Shown: positions 46,556 through 58,400 of the stretch, in pieces
Position numbering within the stretch: position 1 is the first letter of the stretch
How the letters are laid out: each line of letters begins with the position of its first letter
Assembly (NCBI GenBank): GCA_026119935.1
Contig: JALRMH010000010.1
Location: forward strand, 186,001 to 250,000
Source: Endothia cerciana
Lineage: Eukaryota > Ascomycota > Sordariomycetes > Diaporthales > Cryphonectriaceae
DNA: 64,000 bases
Direction of reading: 5' to 3'
Notes under the pieces: model-generated
Told to the model about the DNA's origin: nothing
The model's database searches: none
Seen by the model: the letters and a program-made list of their open reading frames with translations, nothing else
Program-made: the position numbers and the translations under genes

Positions 46556-48567
46556 CTTGACGGAGCTAGGAGTGGCGGGAACGGGTGACTGCCGTCGACG
46601 GTGCTCAATGGATGGAAGGGGGCGCGTCTGGGTGCGCCTGGCTGTAGAGTCGTGTCGGCTGTCGGGCGTGAGGACCCGCCGCTCACCCAGAATCCCGTTC
46701 GACGAAAGCTTGAGGCGGCTCAAATATGGCCTCACGACTTTCGGATCGCCTTGCTCTTCCCCGTAGAAAGTGATCCCTCGGGCTGTGGCCGTCCCAAGCT
46801 TCCAAGGAATAGCCCCCGGGGCCCGAATCGACGCCGTCCCTTCGAGCCGGATTAACGCGCCGGAGGATCGCAAACTCTGTCGCCGGCGGAGCTCCCTTGC
46901 CAAGGTGAAGCGAACGCGTCTCGAGCTATATCGGCCGTCGGATTCTCGAACAGGGCGTGGTCGTCGGGTTGCGGGTATTGCAGGTTGGAGATGGAGGCTC
47001 ACCATGAAAATCCCAAGCTCCCCAAAAATCTGTTATCCCACCCGCGGATTGTATTAGCTAAGCGAACTCGGCCCAGGCTTCCGGCGGGTGCCGCTCGTGG
47101 CACCCCTGTACCCGTCGCGTGAGGCCCTGGAAACTCCAACCGTCCCGTCTCAGCCACGACGACACTTTAGGGTCATTTTCAATTTTTTATTTTTATTATG
47201 TGTTAGGGGCTCACATCAGGTCACTTGATGGGAAGTGTAATTCTGAGCAGCATGTCTCATTTTTGAAAGCTACAGGCGCCTTCTGAATACGTCTCGATCA
47301 AATTACTCAAGGTGACACCCGCTTGCGGGTTGGTGGTTCGGGATGATGCTAAGGAGAGCGAGAGATGGGCACAACCCGGAGATGGCAGGAAGTTAGCCCA
47401 TCTGATCCGAGGAGGATATTTATGTACCCCTTCACATCAAGAGTAGCCTCTCTGCAATTGCACTCATAATGTCTCCTTCTGGTAAGTTCCTGGAGTTCTG
47501 TGGATGTGGAGACGCCCATAAGTCCCATTTGGACCAGAGTTCATGCGATTGATTCCCAACTTGGCCACTGGGGCAGAGATCACAGTATCATGGTTTGCAA
47601 TATATTAGACGACCTTGCTACTAAGATTTTGTATATAAATTTAGGAATACTAGAAAAGAACTCATGTTCCCTGGTGCTGATACTGCAAAAGCACGCCTGG
47701 GAGTCACGTATCAACCTGCGGACTACGTCCTCTTCGGCCTGAACGGACGGTAGCTGACCGAATAATTGCAAAACGAAGACTTCAGTGCGCAAAGTGAAGG
47801 TATCACACGCTCAACTAGTCGTCCTAGTTCTTGTCAATTCCTCACAACCCTTCCACTAGCTTCCCTAGTACGTTGCGGGCCGTTCGGGCGCTTGCTATAT
47901 TTGACAACCCGTGGAACGACTCACATGTGTAAGTGATCGACTACCTATTCCAAGAGGAGTCAAAGCACAGAGAGTTCGTCGACAGAATTTTTCTCAATTT
48001 TGGCCTCAACGCTAGCAATGGGCCTCCGTACTATACCATGACCACCGGCATATCTACCGATATAAATGCTCGAACCGTGGCGCCGGAGCCCTGCTCGTGT
48101 AAATGTCACCACATGCACCCGCCAACTTTGCTCGATAGTACAACCACTCACCCTGCATTATCGAACCACTACAGACTCCTCAAGGCCGACCGTTCTGAGA
48201 AGGCCATCTGGGTCACATGGGCAGCTTGATGTAAGTATTCAATGAAACTTCGTATGGTTCTGGCTACATCCCCTTGCACCTCTCATCCTGTTTGGGCTGT
48301 TTATTTGTACAGCTTTAAATTCCTGTGGGAATCTTGAAAAGCACGTATAGGTGTGGATGTGTTTAAGCAACGCGTCTTCTACAATCTGCGCAGTTATGTG
48401 GGAGGCCTTGAGTACTTCCCTGCTTGCCATTGAGACTACACTCGCTATTGCGTCCATTCTGTGATGGAGCGGGAATTCGTTATGGACTGACTAACCATCA
48501 CTGCCACAGGGCTCCTCGCTTCATACTTCCCACACCCACAAAGAGAACAAGATCGCAACCAGTCACT
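46556..48567. other. 2-kb spacer, no supported gene
   Basis: The left part is the mL40 promoter. Around 47469 ATGTCTCCTTCTG|GTAAGT resembles a first exon and donor. Nearby, a short protein-like run ending TYQPADYVLFGLNGR lies at about 47670-47750, and DYLFQEESKHREFVDRIFL at about 47937-47996. These may be remnants of a decayed gene but cannot be joined convincingly. Confidence 0.35.
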
Positions 48568-49218
48568 ATGTCGCCCGACTCTACAAGCGGCGGTACGATC
48601 TACACAGCGGTCCGGCCGCCCACACCATACCCTTGGCGTACAGCCACCCACATAGCAGGCACAATGTCCACATACGACGACTCGATATACGTAGCGGCTC
48701 GACCGCCTACACCATACCCGTGGTGTGAAGCCACCCACGTAACGGACACAATGTCCACACGCCACCGTGGAATATACCGACCGGCCCGACCGCCCACGCC
48801 GTACCCTGGGCGGGAAGACACAGTGACATCCCCAGCGGTGAGGCGACCGAGAAGCGAGCCGACACAGCCCCGGCGCCCCAGCAGCCTACGCAACGGTTGC
48901 TGTGTTCCCCTCGACGAGATCCCGCCCTTAGACCTCGGCCCCCCCCTGGTGCCGGTCCCGAGCAACCCGTACCGCATCTCGCCCACGGGTGTCCCGTTCA
49001 CGCTGTCATCGTTCCAGGCCGGCGCCTGGAGCTCGGAGCCCGCCCTTGTCATCGAAGAAGCGGAGCCGGAGATGCCCAAGACGAGACGGGCCCCCTCTTT
49101 CCGCAGGTGCATGCGCTATCTGTGGGAGCTGGTGTGCTGGGTCCATGGCCCTTGGACGCCTCGCCCGTCGCTTAAGCCCTCCAGTTCCTGTAACTCCTCC
49201 TTTTTTCACAAAGGATGA
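48568..49218 (+). CDS. orphan Pro-rich protein with 29-residue tandem repeats
   Basis: From the ATG at 48568 (start MSPDSTSGGT) the frame encodes 216 residues. A unit of 29 residues (87 bp) beginning IYxxxRPPTPYPW occurs at 48598, 48685 and 48772. The third copy is partial. The repeats carry the linker ATHIAGTMST / ATHVTDTMST. The C-terminal half is Pro-rich, with PPLDLGPPLVPVPSNPYRIS and a Cys/Trp-rich end (CMRYLWELVCWVHGPW). An intron acceptor-like CTGACTAAC...CCACAG ends at 48509 and stays in frame with this start, so a 5' exon or spliced leader is likely. I do not recognise the family. Tandem PPTPYP motifs might be short binding sites, but this is only inference. Confidence 0.55.
   Translation: MSPDSTSGGTIYTAVRPPTPYPWRTATHIAGTMSTYDDSIYVAARPPTPYPWCEATHVTDTMSTRHRGIYRPARPPTPYPGREDTVTSPAVRRPRSEPTQPRRPSSLRNGCCVPLDEIPPLDLGPPLVPVPSNPYRISPTGVPFTLSSFQAGAWSSEPALVIEEAEPEMPKTRRAPSFRRCMRYLWELVCWVHGPWTPRPSLKPSSSCNSSFFHKG
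48598..48800 (+). repeat. 87-bp coding tandem repeat, about 2.4 copies
   Basis: The unit starts at 48598, 48685 and 48772. Each has the same spacing from ATNTAC to the codons for RPPTPYP. Copies differ mainly at third codon positions within RPPTPYP, which hints at selection on the protein. Confidence 0.8.
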
Positions 49219-49756
49219 GAAGCACAAAGGTTTGACAGGAGAATGGATTTCGAGGACTACACATCATGAAGCACGGCCCTTTTAAATTTTTTTTTCTTCT
49301 TCCTTTTCTGGATACACGGATGATATTCCAAGCAAACTGACAGCGAACTTCTGGGGCCAAGGCTTAAGTAGCACAACGCACATAAGAGGTAGGGCAAGTG
49401 ACAGGATATGGATGCACAGAGTGTGTGATCTCAAGGGCGGTAGTGGGGAAGATTGGACGACAGCACATGAAAGCTCACCTCAGTCTCGTACATTAACTGT
49501 GTACACTTTGATATCATTATCCTCACTATCCTAGCTTAGGAGAGACGGATACATAAGTAAACGTCGTACAACGCGCATACTTCATAATCGTATACCGATC
49601 ATAAAACCCATAGACTGCTTTTTGAAACACGAGAATCCGAAAGAAGAAAGTACATGGGCCTTCTCCAGGCCACAGAACTCAAACCGCTCGAGTCCATAGC
49701 AAAACAAGTGAGCGAGCGAGCGAGGTATCAACAAATTAAGCCATAACGCTCAACCT
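49219..49756. other. gene-free spacer
   Basis: This lies between the 3' ends of the orphan repeat gene and the DUF3659 gene. No supported features. Confidence 0.5.
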
Positions 49757-52700
49757 CTATTTCTTCTTCTTGCCAGTCAGGCCGCCCAGGACGGAGCCGA
49801 GGCCGAGGCCGTCCAGGATCTTGTTCAGGCCCAGGGAGCCCAGCAGGCCGTCGAGGATACCGCCCAGGCCCAGTCCCTGGAGCAGGCGGCCGACGATACC
49901 CAGGACACCGGTGAGCAGCAGGCCAACGGCGGCGATAATCTGGAAGAGAGGCTCGCCCAGGAGACCCCAGAGCGGGTTGAGCTCCTTCTTGGCATGGGGC
50001 ATGCCCTCGAGCTTGCGCTTGGCGTTCTCGATGGTCTCGGTGACATGCTCAGTAAGCTATTGAGAGTGTTTGTTAGCATGACTTATGTCTCATGGCGGCA
50101 GGGCGAAGAATATGATAGACAGATAACGTACCTCCTTAATAACTTCAGCAAGGTGGTGCTCCTCAGGCGAAGCCTCGCGGGTACCAGTCTTGTGCTTCGC
50201 GTTGGCCTGGATGTGACCATCGGGATCCAGACCACGGATGACGCCGTGGGCCTCGCGGAGGATGTTACCGCCCTCCTCGATGAGGGGACGGACCTCCTTG
50301 ACGAGCGCCTCCTCGTCGCGCTCGTCCTCGGGCTTGCTCTCCTCAACCTGGATCCTGTTGGTGATCATCTTGCAGATGGGCTTGACCTTGTCGAGGCACT
50401 GCTCGAGCGCCGTGGACATCTGGATGGCGAGCTTCTTATCCTGCTCCTTCTGCAGGCGCTCCTCCTTCTCCTCCTCCGTCTCCCCGACCTCCTCCTCCTT
50501 GATGTCGGAGAGCAGGTTGACGTGGCCAACGGTCATGCCCTTGGAGTTAACCACGTCGCCGTCGTCGTCGATTTCCTTGCCGGCGCAGATGTGGGGGTCA
50601 CCGCTAGTCAGCTTCGCGATGATGTTGCCGTGCTTATCGACGACATTGCCGTCGTTGTTGACTGTCAGACCCGCCAGAGGTCCCTTCTCCTTCTCGACAA
50701 CCTCCTCGGGCTCCGGCTCCCAGCGCTCGGCGTGGCCGATAACATTGCCATTGCTGTCGAGGACATCACCATCCTGGTCGACAGAGCGGCCGGCGAGGAC
50801 CTTGGGGTCACCCTTAACGAGGCGACCGACGATGTCACCGCTTGGGGTGACGACAGTGCCGTCCTTGGCAACAGTCAGACCCTCGAGCTCGGCGAAGATC
50901 CCCTCCTTGGAGCCCTCACGCTCACCCTCGCTGACAAGCTCAGCGTGGCCCAGGATGTCGCCAGACTCGCTAACAATCTCGCCGTTCTTGTTGCACATGC
51001 GGCCGATCATCCTCTCCACGTCGCCGTCAATCACGCGGCCGTAGATAACACCGGAAGAGTCGACAATGTTGCCCGCCTTGTTGACACGCTTGCCGGCGAG
51101 GATGGACATGTCGATGGGAGCCTCAGGCTCCTCCTCCGCGGCCTCCTCCTCCTCCCAGCGCTCGGCCTTGCCGATGACGTTGCCGTACTTGTCGAGGACC
51201 TCACCATCGGGGTCGACGGTCTTGCCCTGGAGGGTCTTCAGGTCACCTTCAATGATCTTACCCACAGTCTGGCCCTCCCAGTTGACCCAGCCCTTGCCGT
51301 CGATGACATTACCGTCAAACGACTCGAAGGGCTTGGCCTCGAGCATGTCCTGGAGCTCATTGTCGGGAATCGGCTCGGCACGACCGATCTCCTTGCCGCT
51401 GTCGTTCCAGATGATGCCGTTCTCGTCGACCTTCCGGCCGATCAGGTGCTCTCTAACACCTGAGGTGATACGGCCGATGGCCTGGCCCTTCTCGTTGACG
51501 ACATTGCCGAGCTTGTTGACCTTACAGTCCTTGAGAATGGAGTAGTCGACCTCGGCAGGCTCAGCCGTCGTGTTGGTCTCGTAACCAGTACCGTCAGTCA
51601 GCACGGTCTTCTGGTCCTGGGGCAATTCACCCTGCTGGCCCTCGGGGAGCTGTTGGTCCTCCTGGCCCTCCTGGCCCTCCTGGCCCTCGGCGTTGACACC
51701 CTCAGGCAGTTCCTGACCCTCGGGAATCTGGCTGGTCGGGACCTGGGACTGCTCGCCCTCAGGGAGCTGGGTCTCGCCCTCGGTGAGCTGGGTCTCACCC
51801 TCGGGGAGCTCGGTCTCGCCCTCCGGGCGCGGGGTCTCGGCGCCTTCTATGTCTCCTGATCGAAGACGGGAGTTGTCAGCTGCATGGGTGATAGAATCGT
51901 CGGGCCGCAGCTCTTCGCTCTCGGGCAACCCCTCACCTTCGGTGAAATCCTCGCCCGCCTGTGTGAAACCGGCGTCGCCGGTCCGCTTGGCGGTGGTGGT
52001 GTGGCCCCACGTGGCGGTCTCACTCGGGCGGTCGTCCGGCGTCTCCTCGGGCGTGTCTTCCTCTTCCTCCTCGGTGCTGGTCTGGGCATGTTCTTCGCCC
52101 TCAGGGATGGTCAGGTTCTCGCCGCCTCCCTGGCTCTGCTGCTCCTGGAGCTCCTTGATCGAGTCGGGCATGGCCGAGCCGCTGGCCGCCTTACTGGCGC
52201 CGCCGCCGAGCGATGAAGCGGCGTTCTTGGCACCGGAGAAGAAGCTGCTCAGGCCCAGGCGCGACCCGGTCCCAGACTGGGACTTCTCAGCCTCCTCGCC
52301 AGTGCCCTCGCCAGCGCCCTCTCCAGCGCCCTCGCCAGCGCCCTCGCCAGCGCCCTCGCCAGGCTCGGTGAGGTCCTTGCCCTCGTCCTCGGGCTCGTCG
52401 TCCTTCTTGGAGCCCGCCTTGGACTGGGCCTTCTCGGTGACCGACTCGGCGCCCTCGTTGCCCTCCGACACGACCGAGGGGTCCTTGCCGGTGCGGCTGA
52501 AGCTCTTGTTGGAGCCAGGCCCCTGGACGGACACGGGCTGCTCATCCTCGTACTTGACGGACTTGTTGCCGCTGACGGACTCGGGGTTGCGCATCGCGGA
52601 CGCCCTGGACTGGGACGTCTGGGACGCGCCGTCGTCCTTCATGCGGATGGGCGTGGGCGAGCCCTGGGCCTCCGAGCCGAGCTGCTCGGGCTCCTGGGCG

Positions 52701-52819
52701 CCCCTGTCCTGGAGCTGGGTCTGAGCGCCCGAAGCGGCCTCAGAGGTTCCCTTGGCCGAGTCGCCACCGGGCTTGTTCTTGCCCCATGGCCAGCCTCCGG
52801 GTGGGTTTGAGTCCGCCAT
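49757..52819 (-). CDS. large DUF3659 repeat protein (LEA-like, hydrophobic C-terminus)
   Basis: Minus-strand exons 52819-50132 and 50056-49757, with a 75-nt intron (GTACGT...AATAG), give 995 residues starting MADSNPPGGWPWGKNK. Residues 1-420 are disordered and acidic, with tandem GEGA (about 150-173) and LPEGETQ-like (about 330-363) repeats. Residues 425-771 hold five units of about 68 residues, each containing VNxxGNVVDxxGxxxGR and G(K/R)xVDxDGxVxDxxGNVIGHAE, the DUF3659 pattern. Next is a helical region (ALEQCLDKVKPICKMITNRI; VKEVRPLIEEGGNILREAHG). After the intron follows a Gly/Leu-rich hydrophobic stretch (FQIIAAVGLLLTGVLGIVGR, then LGLGGILDGLLGSLGL) and a KKKK end, possibly membrane-inserting. 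Fungal relatives are called LEA-domain proteins. The molecular role is unknown; stress protection is only inferred. Confidence 0.88.
52299..52362 (-). repeat. 12-bp coding minisatellite (GEGA repeats)
   Basis: On the plus strand the unit GCCCTCGCCAGC repeats about five times with one substitution. On the coding strand it gives tandem Gly-Glu-Gly-Ala in the disordered part of the DUF3659 protein. Confidence 0.85.
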
Positions 52820-54378
52820 GTTTATGTGAGCTGTGTGTGTGCTGTACTTTGGAAGAAAAATAAAAGAGACTTAGGCGCTACTGCAAAGGGGTGATGATGC
52901 AGTACCGCGGCGTTTGATGTGGTGTGGTAATCTCAAGAGGTGTGGTAGGATAGCGATATGATGGGGTGGATGATGGGACTTTGTTGGTGTTCAGGGTGTT
53001 CAGGATGGTGGGATTGTGATTATTGTGGTGGTTCTGTGAATATTGGGATCTGGAAGGGTCCTATCTGAAGCTGCTAAAGCGCGAGGGCAGCTTATATCCC
53101 ATCACCCAGCCAGAGAGATGGACCCCTGGGCGTGTCATTGCGTCGTCGTAGGTAGCACCAGGCTGTAGACACGCTCCCCCAGGCGGGGACGTCATCAGTG
53201 GCAGGAGAGAGAAGCAAGCTCTAGATTTACGTCACAGCCACAGGTTGGGCATCTCGATCGTCGAGTGCCCAGGACGCGGCCGGGGATCATCACGCAATGA
53301 GTCTCTGTCTGTGGTGAGTCGATAGCTGCAGTGCGAGGGGCACAGGACATGGCGGGCGTGCAGCTGGCCCGGGGGGGTCCCCTTCTCCAGGATGACTTCA
53401 TCGTGGACAAAATGAATACCGTAACTTGTAGGGACTGGGGAATATAGGGTCTAGTGTGCGTGATGCTTGTCCGACATAGACCTCATGTCTGAGAGGCTCA
53501 CGTTGTCAGCCTGTATGTCTCAGGCTGGAGGGGGAGGGGTCGAGCGGGAAGACTTGAGAGCTCTGCTGCGAGGTGAGGGTATCAATATGGCCGCCTGCTG
53601 CTGGTGTAAGACGATTGGTCAACGCCGGCTATGGGGCTCCCTGTTCAAGGTGGGATCGGTGACAGAAGAAGGGGAGAAACAGGTTATTGCGCAGTTGTGG
53701 CTTGTCGGTCTGGCCTCGTGTGGCGAAGAGCTTATACCACAGTGTACTCAGACGAGGCCAGACTAGCCACTGAGACAGGCAGGGCGCACACCTCTCTGCA
53801 TTTTGCTGCGGATCTGTGTTGATGTGCTGATCGGCGGAGAAGGTACTTCTGATACTATACTGCGTGCTCCTTTGCACATTGCGCCCGGGGGAGCTCTTCC
53901 CTCAGTTCTACGTCATCTGGCCCCGTCAGCCTTGTTTAACGATGCTATTCCGGCCGAGTTTCCAGGGCACTGCAATTGTTGATCCCTCGGCGGGGTTTGG
54001 CGGAAACCTGTTTGGAATCGATCTGCTTCCCCCCCCCCCCCACCCCTATTGCTTCTTCCGTTTTGTGCTCCCCACGGCTTCCTGACCAGGTGACACCCAC
54101 TCTGCTCATAGCTGAGACTGACGGCGGGGGTCTCGATCCGGTCTCAGTTGTGTTCTACCTTTACACCCTCGTTGCTATGAACGTTGTGTTCGTGGCCTGT
54201 CCACCCACGATACCGGGATGCTGATGTTACGACACGAAGTCGATACAAAATTCCCGAAGCGCCACTAATGCCACGCCTACTCCTTGAGCGCCTCCCTGTT
54301 CCTAGCTGTCTCACCATCGATCCTCCCCGCTTGACGCCGGCACCGATCCGTCCCCTGCAGAAACCAAGCATGGCCTGA
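52820..54378. other. spacer between the two DUF3659 genes, with promoter
   Basis: On the minus strand GATATAAG at about 53091-53098 lies some 270 bp upstream of the ATG at 52819 and is the likely TATA box. CA- and TG-rich leader sequence follows. The rest (53100-54378) has no supported gene; it should include the 3' flank of the upstream paralogue. Confidence 0.5.
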
Positions 54379-55485
54379 CTATTCGAACACTAACTTAGGT
54401 CGGCGCGGCTGACCTGCGCTATTGAACACGGTTGGTATGCGTATCGTAAGCTGTATGCCCTCGGTTGTTGACTTGACATCCAGGAAGATGTCCGAAGGGC
54501 TTAACGCCGGATCCTCCTTCCTGTGGCTCTGGGCGTTCTCGCGTGGCTCCGGCCTCGAGGACGGCCCAGCCTCGTCCGCTTCAGCCTTGGCTTGCTGAGG
54601 TGCTCCTCCAGACGCTGGTCTCTGCGGGCGAGCCCTGCCATCCCGGGTCTCGCTATCGGAGGCATACTGAGCGAATTCGGCAGCTTTCTTTCCAAAGCCC
54701 GAGATGTTATCATGGAACGATCCCACGTTGTTCCCTTCCTCGTCAAGAATGTTGCCGAACGGATCAACTCTAAGCCCTCCTGGTCCTTTGCCAGCGGCGG
54801 CCATTGCCTTCATGACCTCTGTCAAGCTCCAGGTGGGCACCTCTGCCCTCGTGGCCTTGTCCTTACCCTCCCCAGCTCCCATTGCAGCTACATATCCGAG
54901 GAGCTCGCCATCGTCTCCAAGCACGTCGCCTCTGGTGTTGGATATCTCACGCCCAACCATAGATGGCAGGTCTCCTTCCACGCGCCCGAGGGTGTTCCCC
55001 TCGATACCCACGATGTCACCGAACTCGTCGATTTTCTTCCCGACAAGGTAATCTTTTGAAGCCTCGTGTACGGGGGTCTTTCCCGGCGGCGTCGCTGCGC
55101 CATCGGGTGGGGGTGTAGGTTGGGCTTCGGATCGTATAGGCTGCACGGAGGGGACCTTGGGTATCTTGGGTATTGGGGAAACGTAGGCCGGACTGTCCTT
55201 AGACGCCTTCTTCCGTAGGCTGCCCTTGGGTGGTCGTGTCGTCTGCGGCTCCCCGTAGTCGTCTGGGAGCTCTTCGACCTCGATCTCGTCCCCACGACCG
55301 CCGTCTTCGGGATCATGCTCCAGCTTCTCGTGACTTGGCGGGCGATCACCAGAATTGCTGCCCTCGTCACTTTCCATCTCTGAAAGCGCAGTCTTGTAGC
55401 CCACCTCCCCGTCAGAGGTCGGTTCGACGGGGAGCATCACAGACCCCCGCAGGCTTCCCTGATGAGATGCGTTGATATCGGGCAT
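54379..55485 (-). CDS. second, shorter DUF3659 repeat protein (tandem paralogue)
   Basis: A single exon from the ATG at 55485 (MPDINASHQGSLRGSVMLPV) encodes 368 residues; the few codons upstream in frame begin with TTG. Residues 1-140 are acidic and Pro/Ser-rich. A DUF3659 unit spans about 142-205: LVGKKIDEFGDIVGIEGNTL, then MVGREISNTRGDVLGDDGEL, LGYV. A half unit at about 235-262 reads LRVDPFGNILDEEGNNVGSF. A disordered linker follows, and the C-terminal domain SDIFLDVKSTTEGIQLTIRI ends IPTVFNSAGQPRRPKLVFE. It lacks the helical and hydrophobic C-terminal parts of its neighbour. The same orientation and 1.6-kb spacing suggest an old tandem duplication or functional pairing. Function is unknown. 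Confidence 0.78.
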   Translation of the reverse strand: MPDINASHQGSLRGSVMLPVEPTSDGEVGYKTALSEMESDEGSNSGDRPPSHEKLEHDPEDGGRGDEIEVEELPDDYGEPQTTRPPKGSLRKKASKDSPAYVSPIPKIPKVPSVQPIRSEAQPTPPPDGAATPPGKTPVHEASKDYLVGKKIDEFGDIVGIEGNTLGRVEGDLPSMVGREISNTRGDVLGDDGELLGYVAAMGAGEGKDKATRAEVPTWSLTEVMKAMAAAGKGPGGLRVDPFGNILDEEGNNVGSFHDNISGFGKKAAEFAQYASDSETRDGRARPQRPASGGAPQQAKAEADEAGPSSRPEPRENAQSHRKEDPALSPSDIFLDVKSTTEGIQLTIRIPTVFNSAGQPRRPKLVFE

Positions 55486-58400
55486 TGGCCGATGCAACTT
55501 TCCAGCGGGCCAGTGGAGTTACCGCACAGCCGACGGACAGACGAGGTAAACACAAGCTGGGGTGAACGCTGTAGATGGGTCCAGGAAGGCGATGTAGCCT
55601 GCTCGTCACGATGCCGCGACGTATGAGGGGACGCGCCTCGAAGCCCGGGCGCGCGGAAGGCTGCAGAAGTGAGAGGCTACTACTACTACGTCACCGGTAG
55701 AGGGCACGCGTACCGTGGCGAGAGCGTTCTAGGCTCTGCGCCAAGCAGTGACAGGACAAAAAGGAGGGGTGGGCTGAATTGCAGCACAGGTCGGGATGCT
55801 GCGATGTCGAGGTGGAAGCCCGGCGCCGAACGTACATGGTAATGCGTACCACAGTACGGGACAAAAAGAAAGTTTCGCCAATCTGGAACGCTGGGAAGGG
55901 GGCCGGCAAGCCACTGCACCGCTGTCTGCAGGATCCACCGTCTTGCTTGCGAGGTGACATCAGCTTGACATCTTTCCCAGAGATGATCGCGACGGGCTGG
56001 GACAGCCATGAGGCACGGGAAACCTGTTTGGACCCACCTACTATTACCGATCCTTGGCCCACTTCTGAGCTAGGTTCACCTGAGAAAGAGGGCGTGGCTG
56101 ATCCAACGACAAAGCTTGTCTTTCGTGGTCTGGTGAGCCACACGGGCGGCTTGCCTGGGCTGGAGGGACGAGCTGGGCTGTCATGATGACCAGCCCCAAC
56201 GAGCCCTCACACCGCCAAGGGGAGACAAGAGGCGGTGGGCTCACTATTGCAAGAAACTCGCTGTGTCAGCGCAATGACAGAAGCCGGAAGCACGCCCAGA
56301 CTCTCCCGCGCCACGAGCCATCGTGTCGACTTCTCTGGCGGGTGGCTGGACGTATCAGATCTTCAGAAGACGCTCCTCACAGACAGTGGCGACGAATGAC
56401 ACCGCACTGGGACAGGAGTATCGCCACACGGTGCCAGACAGGTTGAGGGAAGTGAAGGCAGCATGCTGTGGATTAGGGGCCATGCCTACTCCTGGGCGGT
56501 TTCGACTGCTGTAGGGGAGGCCTGTGAGGACGCAGAGTAGGGCCACTTACTGGCGGGCCGGACCAAGACCCACTGAAGCCTGGGCTGTTCTGTGGGTGGG
56601 CCATCCGTGGCATCGGACCATGGTTCTACATCCCATGGTTGACGATCGTTTCCCCGAGATCAGCGGGGGGGAGTGGAGGCTGCACCGGCTCAGCGGTGAC
56701 CCGCAAGCTGCGACAGCGGGAGACCATGCGAGCAACATATAGCACCCCTGGATTAATCTTCACACTTCGCCACAAATCCGGGGGATGATTCAATATCACG
56801 ACGATCTTTACAGAAGCTCTCGCAATACCAAGTATCAAGACGTGAAGCCCCATAGTTCCAGGGCCCTCAGCAACTGGGAATATTCTACATCATGTTTGGT
56901 GCGGTGAGGTGGCGAGGTGTGAATATTAACCCCTGGGGGGGCTGTACTGGTCAAACCCCCCGAGCACCACGGAGTTGCTACTGCTATGATGCCTCCTGGC
57001 TTTTCTTTTCATGCGCTTGTTCCGCAAGCCTTGACCAAGAAATTGCTGGCGGTTCCTGAGGCTTGCGTGGCATACGCAAGACTCGTCCGTCACTCGTCCG
57101 TCACTCGTGCCTAATTTCTCCAGATGAGGTCCTTGGTAGCGTCAGTCTTTCCACGAATCCACGAGCCGCTCGAGTGCCAAAGCGCACAGCGGCAGGGAGC
57201 GATGGCCTAAACTCATATCCACAACGCCGCTGTGTGATCGTCAGTCTTCCCGCCGGCCCTAAATTAGGGCTGGAAACTGAGCCACATCGAGGATGGTTCC
57301 GACACAAGAATAATAAAACCATCCACACAAGCCGCGGAGGCCGCCATGGCTTTGAATATGATTCAACTGGGACTCCGAGGAACTCTTGCCTTATGCGAGC
57401 GGTTCTCCACAAGGGGGCTCCCAATTGACTACCACGCTTTCTGCACGGCCCCGAGCTGGATCGCGAGGCGAGACGGGGCGGCCGTGGACCTTGCACCTGG
57501 AGTCGAGCAGGCTCGCCCCGAGCGTATGTGTTCTTCGGTACGTCCTCAGGCGCTAGAGTTTTAACTACTGCGTACCATGGTATGCAGCTTGGAGACTCGC
57601 TAGAGTTTCCGCCTACGAACCGCGGTCGAAGCAGAGGGGTCTGACCCTATCAACAACATACATAGCACTATGGTATGGCGCCTAGTCTAGGGGACGATCG
57701 AATGACACCCCAGAGCGGCGGCGGGACTTACAGAGCAGACGCACCAAGGGGGAAGCATCGGTCAAGCCTCTGCCCGCCATTCCTCTGTCGACGGGGCCAG
57801 GCCATGAAACGGTCGTGAACGGCCGATGTACCCTAAGGGACGTCGAGCCTGCTCGCTGCCTTGATTCCGGACGACGCCATCGTATGTGGCTTGACGCTCT
57901 CGGTGGCTGGTGCTTGACGCTGCGACGCTACAGGAGCTCTTGCTCCGCGCTATTGGCCGGGGCCGTCCCTGTATAGGCCTCGGGACCTCTGCCCGGCGGA
58001 GCGACGACACCTCCTCCCTGGCCGCGAACTCAAGGAGGCCCAGGCAGGCCGAACAGCTCTCGGGTCGATCTGCACATCTCGAGAATGAGCATCGACCGCC
58101 CCACGCGCGCCCGCAGGGTCGCACAGACTTCCGAGTCACTAGCGTCATGCCGTACCGCCGGGGAGTCTTGGGGGTCTCTCCCTCCAAGGGCCCCCCGAGC
58201 TCCAGTCACACAGCCGGCGCCGTCTATTGCCAGTGGGGCTACCAGCGTGCCAGCCCTGATGAGGAGGCGTCTGGTCTCGTCCCGTCTGCTTCGTCCCGTC
58301 TGCCGCTGGTACAAAGCTAGAGCACAGAGATCACCTGCGGGACGTGGGCGATGCTGTGGCAGGGACGGGCCCCTCATTGGCCTCTTCCGAGGGCTCGGAG

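Noticed and set aside
49994..51463. 489-codon open frame antisense to the large DUF3659 gene
   Set aside because: It mirrors the repeat units on the other strand. Its Leu/Val/Asp-rich translation comes from codon bias in the repeats, while the minus strand has the family match, intron and start.
51783..52724. 313-codon Ser/Pro-rich antisense frame
   Set aside because: It is the reverse reading of the disordered acidic N-terminus of the DUF3659 protein, a composition artefact.
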